Assembly (NCBI GenBank): GCA_051876355.1
Contig: JBJEHU010000021.1
Span: forward strand, 1 to 49,038
DNA: 49,038 bases
Direction of reading: 5' to 3'
Source of the DNA: Olsenella_L sp051876355
GTDB taxonomy: Bacteria > Actinomycetota > Coriobacteriia > Coriobacteriales > Atopobiaceae
Position 1 is the stretch's first letter. The number at the start of each line of letters is the position of its first letter. Shown here piece after piece: positions 1 through 7,204 of this stretch. Below the pieces are notes generated by a model, which worked only from the letters and a program-made list of their open reading frames with translations, did no database searches and was not told where the DNA came from. A program made the translations under genes and the position numbers.

Positions 1-53
1 GGACCTGGAAAGAGTCCTTACCGCACCGCCTGTAGAACACCTTACCGTCCACA

Positions 54-78
54 CCTGGCAGCTCACACGAGCGCCAGG
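54..78. terminator. Strong GC hairpin, possible terminator of a gene left of the window
   Basis: CCTGGC, a one-base bulge, GCTC, an ACAC loop, GAGC and GCCAGG form a 10-bp stem. It is followed by CCCCTTCTCTT, only a weak T-rich tail on the plus strand. It lies between the left window edge and the 3' end of the ATPase gene, so it could end a plus-strand gene outside the window. I see no coding sequence in bases 1-150. Confidence 0.4.
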
Positions 79-150
79 CCCCTTCTCTTGCGCCTCTATA
101 GCTTTGGCTTCCGCATCTCTGCTCCGACTATTGCCAAGGTATCTTCAGAC

Positions 151-1191
151 CTACCACGACTGAGTCTGCACAAAGTCCGAGAAATACGGCAAAGCGAATT
201 GCAGACGTCCATATCCCTCCGATACGACAATTCCCTTTGTAAGGAGTCGCTGCCGATACGGGCTGAACTCATTGCTCTCCATCCCCAGCTTTTCGCGAAT
301 CTCCTGCACTCTCCCTCCAGCCGTGTCTGCAATGGCGCGAACCACTTCTCGGTCTTTCGCAGAGAGCTCTGACCAAAGCTTGCTATAGACATATTCATCA
401 AGATACAAACGGTACTCAGACAGGACAGACTTCCAGTCTCCATCCGCATTCCAAGTCAGATAGCCAAGCAGTTGAAAAGCGAATGAGTATCCTTTGGTGG
501 CTTCTGTCATCGCAACAGCCTCTTTGCGGCTACACCCGAATGTATCCTGGTAGCTATCGGCGATAGCCTGAAGATTGAGCGGTCCAAGATCGATTTTTGG
601 TGCACGGTACAGAAAGGTCAAATTATCAACGTTCTGCAAATCTTGGACATTTTCATAAAGCCCCGTCGCGAGAAGAAATATCGGAAGATCATGTCGTGCA
701 AACATCGCAAACGAGCTGGAGAATTCTCGCATCGATTGGGTATTGGAAACTTCATCGATGGCAACCAGCACACGTTTGTTCTGCCCTTTTATGCTCCCAA
801 GCATCTTTTCCAAGGCAGTATCGATATCCGTAATTGGCGCTTCTCCAGATACTTCAAGACCAAATCCAAAGAAAGACAAATTGATCTTCGCTCTCTTGAA
901 AAGCTCGGCGAGAGCATTTTCGCTGGAAAGTTTCGATGCCAATGACGTAAGAAGATCTCTGTTGGAATTCAGCTCAACAACTATCCATTCAGGCTTTTCC
1001 TGGAAGATGGCTGATAGTCTTGACAATAGAACTGTCTTGCCCGAACCTCGCACGCCGGTAATTACGTACGTTTGTTGAGCAGGACGAGAAGCACAAAATG
1101 TATCTACTACTTCCCTTTCAGCACGGGGTCTGAGAATGAGCTGCTCAGGAGTCTTGCCAAAAGTCAAAGTATAAGGATTCTCGCCTTTCAT
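151..1191 (-). CDS. Orphan AAA-type ATP-binding protein
   Basis: The 346-residue protein has Walker A GVRGSGKT at about residues 46-53 and Walker B VLVAIDEVS with the Asp-Glu pair at 146-147. A sensor-like LLATGLYE follows, and a C-terminal segment from about 290 looks like a winged-helix lid. This is the architecture of the P-loop ATPases often annotated only as 'ATP-binding protein' or archaeal-type ATPase. No signal peptide or membrane segment is seen, so it is probably cytoplasmic. The ATG is preceded by AAAGGAG, seven bases of spacing counted generously, and this site itself overlaps the last promoter repeat. Base composition is clearly more AT-rich than the neighbouring pyridoxal kinase gene, which suggests transfer. 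It stands alone. The real function is unknown; the family has been linked to defence, mobility and regulation without a settled role. Confidence 0.8.
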   Translation of the reverse strand: MKGENPYTLTFGKTPEQLILRPRAEREVVDTFCASRPAQQTYVITGVRGSGKTVLLSRLSAIFQEKPEWIVVELNSNRDLLTSLASKLSSENALAELFKRAKINLSFFGFGLEVSGEAPITDIDTALEKMLGSIKGQNKRVLVAIDEVSNTQSMREFSSSFAMFARHDLPIFLLATGLYENVQDLQNVDNLTFLYRAPKIDLGPLNLQAIADSYQDTFGCSRKEAVAMTEATKGYSFAFQLLGYLTWNADGDWKSVLSEYRLYLDEYVYSKLWSELSAKDREVVRAIADTAGGRVQEIREKLGMESNEFSPYRQRLLTKGIVVSEGYGRLQFALPYFSDFVQTQSW

Positions 1192-1199
1192 GGGACTCC

Positions 1200-1285
1200 T
1201 TTATAGTCTGTTATATTCTTTTATAGTTATAGCATCTTTTTATAGTCTTTTATAGTTCAGGACTTCTTTTATAGTCCTTTATAGT
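1200..1285. repeat. Promoter-embedded array of TTTATAGT repeats
   Basis: Six exact TTTATAGT octamers begin at 1200, 1220, 1239, 1249, 1268 and 1278, with a degenerate copy (GTTATATT) at 1210. All steps are 10 or 19-20 bases, close to one or two turns of B-DNA. Read on the minus strand (ACTATAAA) the array runs straight into the ribosome binding site of the ATPase gene, and each unit contains a TATAAA hexamer like a -10 box. The simplest reading is a multi-site operator, all on one DNA face, controlling the ATPase. No other gene is close: the kinase gene to the right ends at 1342 and converges on nothing here. Confidence 0.75.
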
Positions 1286-1341
1286 TTCTATTTTGATGCA
1301 GGCAGCCTGCAGAGATGGCATCAGGCATCAATCAGAATCGT

Positions 1342-2169
1342 CTATGCCAGGCCGCCGAGAAGCTCGTTCTCCTCTTCGAGCGGAAGGCCCAGGAATACAT
1401 CCTCTTGATCCTTGTGGCGCCAGATGAGCGTACGTACGAGGTCCATTGCGGTGCGAACTGCTTCCTCGAAGGATGTGCCAGCCAGGACCTTGCCGAGCAT
1501 GACAGAAGAGAAGATGTCACCCGTGCCAGCAAAGTAGCGGGGAATATAGTCAATCTTGAGGCAGAAGATCCTGTCCTCTTTCTTGTCGTACCCGAGGACG
1601 CAGTCCTCCCCTTCCACCTTGCAGCTCGTTATAGCGAGCGATCCGGCATCGAGCTCTCTCAGGCGTGCCACGAGCTCCTCTGCCTGCCTCTCAGTCAGCT
1701 CCTCCTCCGAGGGATCCATGCCAGCCAGGAGGCAGGCCTCTGTCGCATTGGGCACCGCATAGTCGGAAAGCGCAAGGAGCTTCCTCATGCGCTCTACGCT
1801 TGCCGGATCGACACCGTGATAGAGGGCGCCATTGTCTCCCATGATGGGGTCGACGAAGATGGCAGAGCCTTCCTCGGCCTTCTTGCGGCAGAAGCTGGCA
1901 ATGGAGTCTGCTTCGTCTTCGGTGGAGATGAAGCCTGTGGCCACTGCATCGAACGCGACGCCGAGCTTGTCGAGAGCAGAGAACGCATCGCGCACATAGG
2001 AGCTCGTTTCGAGCACGGCCACCTCTTTGCGGTTGAACACGCTCGAGACAAGGGCGGTAGGAACAAGGCTCGTTGCATAGCCCATGCGCGAAAGGACCGC
2101 ATCCATCGCTGTCAGCGATACGGTTCCATAGCTGCACAGATCGTTTATCAGCACAATGCGCTTGCCCAC
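1342..2169 (-). CDS. pdxY: Pyridoxal/pyridoxamine kinase (PfkB/ribokinase superfamily)
   Basis: Predicted to phosphorylate pyridoxal, pyridoxamine or pyridoxine with ATP in the vitamin B6 salvage pathway. The N-terminus (KRIVLINDLCSYGTVSLTA) matches PdxY/PdxK-type kinases. DPIMGDNG lies in the middle, and the anion-hole motif FAGTGDIFSS holds the catalytic Asp near residue 220. The longer open frame upstream is not used: the GTG at 2169 has GGAG five bases ahead and gives 275 residues, the usual family length. No B6 operon partner is adjacent. Between this start and the purO riboswitch (2170-2404) I see no gene. Confidence 0.88.
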   Translation of the reverse strand: MGKRIVLINDLCSYGTVSLTAMDAVLSRMGYATSLVPTALVSSVFNRKEVAVLETSSYVRDAFSALDKLGVAFDAVATGFISTEDEADSIASFCRKKAEEGSAIFVDPIMGDNGALYHGVDPASVERMRKLLALSDYAVPNATEACLLAGMDPSEEELTERQAEELVARLRELDAGSLAITSCKVEGEDCVLGYDKKEDRIFCLKIDYIPRYFAGTGDIFSSVMLGKVLAGTSFEEAVRTAMDLVRTLIWRHKDQEDVFLGLPLEEENELLGGLA

Positions 2170-2404
2170 GCCCGCTCCATTCCGTCTTTGCCAGGACCCT
2201 CCCAGCATTCCCTGAAAGAGTAGCAGGAAGCGCTTCTGCAGAAGCCCATCTGCTCCGTTTGGACATAGAGTCCTTACCTGGACTTGCTCTTCAGCGCCTC
2301 TCCGGAGCTTCATGCATCTTTTCCAAGGTCGGACGAGGAGACCTCCTGGGCCCTCCGCTCGTGCTATCGTATGCAGGAGGGCAGCTTCTGCTGTCCTGGA
2401 CAGA

Positions 2405-2495
2405 GCGTGCGCTGTGACTGACGGATGAAACGTGGGCCTACCACGGGGAAGCAGCGTTGCCATACTTCGCCGACCGTCTGGGCATGCGCAGCTTC
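2405..2495 (+). ncRNA. ZTP/ZMP riboswitch (pfl motif)
   Basis: The leader of the downstream purine genes contains the pfl/ZTP aptamer signature: CTGTGACTGACGG, then GTGGGCCTACCACGGGGA, a short variable hairpin, and the conserved CCGTCTGGGCATGCGC near 2474-2489. This class senses AICAR mono- or triphosphate (ZMP/ZTP) and turns on folate and purine genes when 10-formyl-THF is short. The next two genes carry out exactly the AICAR step, so the context agrees. The expression platform is less clear. GAAGGAG near 2498-2504 can pair with CTCCTTT near 2527-2533, and the same pyrimidine stretch could mask the GAGAGAGGGAG ribosome site, so control may be translational or by a weak terminator. Confidence 0.85.
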
Positions 2496-2559
2496 GTGAA
2501 GGAGCGCGGGCCCTCATGTGCCTTCCTCCTTTGAGCTGTGCTGAAGAGAGAGGGAGACC

Positions 2560-3201
2560 ATGCAAGATCTTCTGGAACTGCTCGAAGGCAATCCCTATCC
2601 AGGCCGCGGCATCGTGGTCGGACACAAGCGTGTCTACTACTGGATCATGGGACGTTCAGAAAACAGCAGGAACCGTATCTTCGTTCCGACCGATGACGGA
2701 ATCCGCACCGAGGCATACGATCCTTCGAAGCTCGAAGATCCGTCCCTTATCATCTACCACCCCGTCCGCACGATGGGCGAGGACCTCGTCGTGACGAACG
2801 GCAACCAGACCGACACGATTGTCGAGGAGAACGACTTCTTCCGCGGCTGCCTGAAGCGCCGCTTCGAGCCCGATGGCCCGAACTTCACGCCGCGCATCTC
2901 TTCCATCCTGCATCCGGACGGCTCCTTCGCGATCTCCATCCTGAAGCGTGCAGAGACCGAAGCTGACGAGTGCACGCGCGAGTTCTTCGTCTATGAAGGC
3001 GTCGAAGAGGGTGCCGGCTACTTCATCAGCACGTATCAGGGAGACGGCAATCCGCTGCCGAGCTTTGCAGGAGAGCCGAAGAAGGTCACGATGCCCGAGC
3101 CTGACGAGGTCTGGGCAGCCCTCAACAAGGACAACAAGGTCAGCCTCTACACGAATGTCGAAGGCAGCGTCCGCCTGTTCAATGCACGCGAAGGAGAGTA
3201 A
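2560..3201 (+). CDS. purO: IMP cyclohydrolase, archaeal PurO type
   Basis: The 213-residue protein would close the ring of FAICAR to give IMP, the last step of purine synthesis. The family features visible are NPYPGRGI near the N-terminus, GRSENSRNR (about residues 31-39) and VVTNGNQTDTI near 77-87, as in PF07826. In most bacteria this activity is the N-terminal half of bifunctional PurH; here it is a separate, unrelated fold. GAGAGAGGGAG precedes the ATG. The transformylase gene follows after three bases, so the two are certainly cotranscribed under the ZTP riboswitch. Confidence 0.88.
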   Translation: MQDLLELLEGNPYPGRGIVVGHKRVYYWIMGRSENSRNRIFVPTDDGIRTEAYDPSKLEDPSLIIYHPVRTMGEDLVVTNGNQTDTIVEENDFFRGCLKRRFEPDGPNFTPRISSILHPDGSFAISILKRAETEADECTREFFVYEGVEEGAGYFISTYQGDGNPLPSFAGEPKKVTMPEPDEVWAALNKDNKVSLYTNVEGSVRLFNAREGE

Positions 3202-3204
3202 GCG

Positions 3205-4383
3205 ATGAACTCACTGGAACTCAAGTATGGCTGCAATCCCAACCAGAAGCCTGCCCGCATCTTCATGAAGGACGGCTCCGACCTGCCCGTGACCGTGCTC
3301 TCCGGCAAGCCTGGCTACATCAACTTCCTCGATGCCCTGAACTCCTGGCAGCTGGTCCGCGAGCTCAAGCGCGCAACCGGCATGCCGTCTGCTGCCTCCT
3401 TCAAGCACGTGAGCCCGGCAGGCGCTGCTGTGGGCACACCGCTCTCCGACATCGAAAAGCAGATCTACTTCGTCGACGACGAAGGCCCGCTCACCCCGAT
3501 TGCCTGCGCCTACATCCGCGCCCGCGGCGCCGACCGCATGAGCTCCTACGGCGACTGGGCAGCCCTCTCCGATGTCTGCGACAAGCGCACAGCCCAGTAC
3601 CTCAAGCACGAGGTATCTGACGGCATCATCGCTCCGGGCTACACGGACGAGGCTCTCGAGATCCTCAAGTCCAAGAAGGGCGGCAGGTACAACGTCGTCC
3701 AGATCGATCCGAACTATGAGTGCGCACCGGTCGAGCAGAAAGATGTCTTCGGCATCACCTTCGAGCAGGGCCACAACAACTACGAAATCTCGACCGACCT
3801 TCTGAACGAGGTCGTGACGAAGAACAAGAACATCCCCGACGAGGCCAAGCGCGACATGGTCGTCTCCCTCATCACGCTCAAATACACGCAGTCGAACTCC
3901 GTCTGCTATGTGAAGGACGGCCAGGCCATCGGTGTCGGCGCCGGCCAGCAGAGCCGTGTCCACTGCACGCGCCTTGCCGGCAACAAGGCAGATACCTGGT
4001 ACCTGCGCCAGCACCCGAAGGTATTGGGCCTCAAGTTCGTCGACGGCATCCGTCGCCCGAACCGCGACAACACGATCGATGTCTATATCTCCGACGAGCA
4101 CGACGACGTCCTGCGCGACGGCGAATGGCAGAAGTGGTTCGCCGAGAAGCCTGAGGTCCTGACCCGTGAGGAGAAGGCAGCCTGGATTGCCACGCAGACC
4201 GGCGTGACGCTCGGCTCCGATGCCTTCTTCCCCTTCGGCGACAACGTCGAGCGCGCCCACAAGTCCGGCGTCTCCTACATCGTCGAGCCAGGCGGCTCCA
4301 TCCGCGACGACAATGTGATCGAGACGGCAGACAAGTACGGCATTGCCATGTGCTTCACGCACATGCGCCTCTTCCACCACTAA
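3205..4383 (+). CDS. purH: Stand-alone AICAR formyltransferase (PurH transformylase domain)
   Basis: Transfers the formyl group of 10-formyl-THF to AICAR. The 392-residue protein has only the transformylase half of PurH. LKYGCNPNQ is at the N-terminus, the catalytic Lys-His pair is in SFKHVSPAG (about residues 66-74), and TQSNSVCYVKDGQAIGVGAGQQSR and the Asn-Lys-Asp containing AGNKAD follow in the second lobe, ending in THMRLFHH. The missing cyclohydrolase activity is supplied by the gene immediately upstream. A perfect hairpin follows the stop codon. Confidence 0.92.
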   Translation: MNSLELKYGCNPNQKPARIFMKDGSDLPVTVLSGKPGYINFLDALNSWQLVRELKRATGMPSAASFKHVSPAGAAVGTPLSDIEKQIYFVDDEGPLTPIACAYIRARGADRMSSYGDWAALSDVCDKRTAQYLKHEVSDGIIAPGYTDEALEILKSKKGGRYNVVQIDPNYECAPVEQKDVFGITFEQGHNNYEISTDLLNEVVTKNKNIPDEAKRDMVVSLITLKYTQSNSVCYVKDGQAIGVGAGQQSRVHCTRLAGNKADTWYLRQHPKVLGLKFVDGIRRPNRDNTIDVYISDEHDDVLRDGEWQKWFAEKPEVLTREEKAAWIATQTGVTLGSDAFFPFGDNVERAHKSGVSYIVEPGGSIRDDNVIETADKYGIAMCFTHMRLFHH

Positions 4384-4404
4384 TCGCCAGAATACAGAGA
4401 CGAA

Positions 4405-4435
4405 CAGGGCCTGCAGTTCATCGCTGCAGGCCCTG
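4405..4435. terminator. Bidirectional terminator between purH and hicB
   Basis: CAGGGCCTGCAG and CTGCAGGCCCTG form a perfect 12-bp stem around TTCATCG. The plus-strand tail is CTTAATATAT, only moderately T-rich. It sits between two convergent genes and probably ends both transcripts. Confidence 0.8.
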
Positions 4436-4475
4436 CTTAATATATCGTGACACCACAATATGCTGTCTTAGCTTT

Positions 4476-4867
4476 CTATGCAGGCTGGATGGTTTTCGAA
4501 TTGAGGCAAATCGACTCCACTGCATCGTTCTTTGCAAGAAGGTAGAGGCAGTACTGGTTCATGCTGATGCCCTCGGCCTTAGCATGCTCGGCAAGCGAGC
4601 GATGGAGGCTCTTCGGGAGACGGAGCTTGAACTGACCGGAGTAGCTATTATCCACCTCTGGCTCAGCGATGCTCACACCATCTTCCATTGCTGTCTCAAG
4701 CCATACACGTTTAGCATCGACAGCATTCTGCACAGCTTCATCCAACGTGTTTCCGCACGTGATGCATCCGGGAAGCTCAGGATAGCGTGCTGCATACCCC
4801 CCTCATCCGGATCGGGAACGATCTCGAGTCTGTAGGGAAGACGCAGGTAGTGCTCGATTGTCTTCAC
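4476..4867 (-). pseudogene. HicB-family antitoxin, split by a -1 frameshift in a G run
   Basis: Two overlapping frames together give one HicB protein. The first starts at GTG 4867 (GGGAGG six bases ahead) and reads KTIEHYLRLPYRLEIVPDPDEGG. The second resumes with YAARYPELPGCITCGNTLDEAVQNA and ends with the ribbon-helix-helix-like segment FKLRLPKSLHRSLAEHAKAE, then SMNQYCLYLLA. The break falls in a run of six G on the coding strand near 4795-4802; seven G would restore one 130-residue frame. The N-terminal HicB fold and C-terminal DNA-binding tail are otherwise intact. No HicA toxin gene is recognisable next to it. It may be a decayed orphan, a phase-variable gene, or a sequencing error. Confidence 0.75.
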
Positions 4868-5002
4868 GGCATGCCTCCCGCCATTTGCATTGGCCGGCCC
4901 TGAATTCCAGCAAGGCACACAACCTCATCTTCCCGAAATGATGTCATATCTGACACCATGGTTCAATATACAGCCAGTCCATTGCCACCGTTCTATACAG
5001 GA

Positions 5003-5030
5003 AGGCGCCCCATCCGAGAATGGAGCGCCT
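5003..5030 (-). terminator. Terminator of the beta-glucoside PTS operon
   Basis: On the minus strand AGGCGCTCCAT, loop TCTCGG and ATGGGGCGCCT form an 11-bp stem with one U-G pair, 30 bases past the EIIA stop codon. The tail TCCTGTATAG is only weakly T-rich. Confidence 0.65.
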
Positions 5031-5059
5031 CCACATGACTTGCTGTCAATGCCAGCAGC

Positions 5060-5587
5060 TTACTTTGTAAAGCTGATGACCGGCTCGCCTGCCTGAACAG
5101 GCCCCTCGTGCGTGAGCTCGACGGAAGCCAGATCGTCGGTGTTCGTAAGGGCCATGATAACGACGGTGTCATGGCCAGCAGCCTTGATCTTGTCCTTGGA
5201 GAAGGAGAGCAGCGGCTCGCCTGCGTTCACGTGAGCGCCCTTCTCGCCGTAGACCTTGAAGCCCTCGCCCTTCATCTCGACGGTGTCGACGCCGACATGG
5301 ATGAGGACCTCTGCTCCGTCATCGCCCTGGATGCCGAGAGCATGGTAGTTCGGAGCACCTGCTGCCGTGAGCGTGCCGGAGACCGGTGCGTAGACGACTT
5401 CGCCCTCGGGCTCGACGCCGCAGCCCTTGCCCATAGCGCCAGAGCTGAAGACCGGATCGGAGACGTCCTCGAGCTTCACGGCCTTGCCCGTGACCGGCGC
5501 GAGAACAGTACCTGCAGGCGCAGAGACGCTCAGCGCTTCAGGCTTGGCGGGCTTTGCTGCCTTCTTGAACTTGTCAAAGAATCCCAT
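5060..5587 (-). CDS. crr: PTS glucose/beta-glucoside EIIA component (Crr type)
   Basis: This 175-residue soluble EIIA accepts phosphate from HPr and passes it to the EIIB domain of a sugar permease. The active histidine is His97 in LIHVGVDTVEM, with the second conserved histidine at His82 (NYHALGI). It begins with a short amphipathic MGFFDKFKK helix, as in Gram-positive and E. coli EIIA-Glc proteins. The permease encoded upstream in the same operon lacks an EIIA domain, so this is its natural partner. The start has GGGAG six bases ahead. A small GC hairpin (CGCCGCA/TGCGGCG at 5614-5630) lies in the 63-base gap to bglA and may adjust relative expression. Confidence 0.9.
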   Translation of the reverse strand: MGFFDKFKKAAKPAKPEALSVSAPAGTVLAPVTGKAVKLEDVSDPVFSSGAMGKGCGVEPEGEVVYAPVSGTLTAAGAPNYHALGIQGDDGAEVLIHVGVDTVEMKGEGFKVYGEKGAHVNAGEPLLSFSKDKIKAAGHDTVVIMALTNTDDLASVELTHEGPVQAGEPVISFTK

Positions 5588-5650
5588 GGTGCACTCCCTT
5601 GCATCCGTGTGTACGCCGCAGGCTGCGGCGCCCCTTTCCCTGAGGTGACA

Positions 5651-7102
5651 CTAGTTTAAGTCATTTCCATTCGTTGCAATGACCTTCTTGTACCAGGAGA
5701 AGGAATCCTTGCGCGAACGTGCGAGCGTTCCGTTTCCGTCGTTGTCCTTGTCGACATAGATGAAGCCATAGCGCTTCTTCATCTCGCCGGTCGAGGCGCT
5801 CACAAGGTCGATGCAGCCCCACATCGTGTAGCCCATGAGGTCGACGCCGTGCTCGATTGCCTTCTCCATCTCCTGGATGTGGCTCCTGAGATAGTCGATG
5901 CGGTACGAGTCGTGGATGGAGCCATCCGGCTCCACCTCATCCACAGCGCCAAGACCGTTCTCGACAATCATGAGCGGCACCTGGTAGCGGTCATAGACGC
6001 ACTCGAGGTAGTAGCGCAGGCCCTCAGGGTCGATGGCCCAGCCCCAGTCGGACTTCTTGAGGTAGGGGTTGCCGGCACCGCCGAAGATGTTGCCCTCCCC
6101 TTTTCCCATCTTCTCGACCGAAGTCGTCGAGCTCATGTAGTAGCTGAAGGAATAGAAGTCGACCGTGCCGGCCTTGAGGATATCGGCATCCTTCTTGGCA
6201 AGATCTGAGAGGTCGACGCCCTCCTTCTTCCAGAGCTCGGGTGCCCAGCAGGGGTAGGCACCCCTGACCTGGACATCGCCGCAGTAGAAATTCCTCTTGT
6301 CCATCGCATCGTGCGCCGCAAGCACATCGTCCGGATTGCAGCTGTAGGGGTAGTTCACGTTCGATGCGATCATGCAGCCGACCTTGTTCGCAGGGTCGAT
6401 CTCATGCGCAGCCAGCACGGCCTTGGCCGATGCCACGAACTGGTTGTGGAGGCCCTCGAAGCGCTTCTGGGGATCGTCCCAGTCGCAGCTGCCGAAGCTC
6501 ATATCCCAGTCATGGTCAGGCAGGATACCGAGGCCCATGATGTTGCCGAAGCCGCCCATCATCGCGCAGTTGATCTCGTTGAAGGTCAGCCAGTAGTGGA
6601 CAAGTCCCTTGTACTCGGTGAAGCAGGTCTTCGCATAGTTCACGAAGAAGTCGATGAGCTTGCGGTTGGCCCAGCCGCCGTAGTTGTGGGAGAGCGCCAG
6701 CGGCAGCTCGTAGTGCGACAGCGTCACCATGGGCTCGATGCCGTACTTGTGGCACTCCTCGAAGACGCTCTTGTAGAAGGCGACGCCCTCAGGGTTCGGC
6801 TTCTCCTCATCGCCGTTCGGGAAGAGGCGTGCCCAGTTGATGGACATGCGGTAGCACTTGAAGCCCATCTCGCCGAAAAGGGCGATGTCCTCCTTGTAGT
6901 GGTGGTAGAAGTCGACCGACTCGTGGCTCGGATAGAAGACGCCTTCCTCGGGGCCCGCCGGCGTGATGCGGCGTGGCGTCGAGACCGTGCCGCCCGTGAT
7001 CACGTCAGGGACGTTGAGGCCCTTGCCCCCTTCGAGGTAGCCTCCCTCGACCTGGTTGGCGGCAGTTGCACCACCCCAGAGAAAATCCTTGCGGAATGCC
7101 AT
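5651..7102 (-). CDS. bglA: 6-phospho-beta-glucosidase (GH1)
   Basis: Hydrolyses 6-phospho-beta-glucosides such as cellobiose-6-P, salicin-6-P or arbutin-6-P brought in by the PTS. The 483-residue protein starts MAFRKDFLWGGATAANQVEGG, the acid/base Glu176 is in LTFNEIN, and the nucleophile Glu381 is in IVENGLG. The C-terminal STGEMKKRYGF carries the Ser-Lys-Tyr phosphate-binding set that separates phospho-glucosidases from plain glucosidases. Start choice: ATG at 7102 has AAAGGA seven bases ahead; upstream in-frame ATGs lack a site. It lies between the permease and EIIA genes of one operon. Confidence 0.93.
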   Translation of the reverse strand: MAFRKDFLWGGATAANQVEGGYLEGGKGLNVPDVITGGTVSTPRRITPAGPEEGVFYPSHESVDFYHHYKEDIALFGEMGFKCYRMSINWARLFPNGDEEKPNPEGVAFYKSVFEECHKYGIEPMVTLSHYELPLALSHNYGGWANRKLIDFFVNYAKTCFTEYKGLVHYWLTFNEINCAMMGGFGNIMGLGILPDHDWDMSFGSCDWDDPQKRFEGLHNQFVASAKAVLAAHEIDPANKVGCMIASNVNYPYSCNPDDVLAAHDAMDKRNFYCGDVQVRGAYPCWAPELWKKEGVDLSDLAKKDADILKAGTVDFYSFSYYMSSTTSVEKMGKGEGNIFGGAGNPYLKKSDWGWAIDPEGLRYYLECVYDRYQVPLMIVENGLGAVDEVEPDGSIHDSYRIDYLRSHIQEMEKAIEHGVDLMGYTMWGCIDLVSASTGEMKKRYGFIYVDKDNDGNGTLARSRKDSFSWYKKVIATNGNDLN

Positions 7103-7120
7103 CAGAAATCCTTTCATCCG

Positions 7121-7156
7121 AAAAGAGGGACCCGCGCTGGCGTGCGTGGGCCCCTC
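7121..7156 (-). terminator. Intercistronic terminator/attenuator between the permease and bglA
   Basis: On the minus strand GAGGGGCCCACGC and GCGCGGGTCCCTC pair with a few internal mismatches and are followed by TTTTC. It lies inside the 102-base gap before bglA, so it may lower downstream expression rather than end the operon. Confidence 0.5.
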
Positions 7157-7204
7157 CAATCTCAGGCCACAATGCTCTCAGAGCGATCGGGAGCCCATCC
7201 TGCC

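Noticed and set aside
3211..4458. 415-codon minus-strand frame opposite purH
   Set aside because: Shadow frame of a highly conserved gene; composition is Val/Ala/Leu/Asp-rich without motifs.
4868..4950. Short minus-strand frame (MTSFREDEVV...) ending in an overlap with the hicB start
   Set aside because: It overlaps hicB as a toxin gene might, but has only 27 codons, no good ribosome site and no HicA signature.
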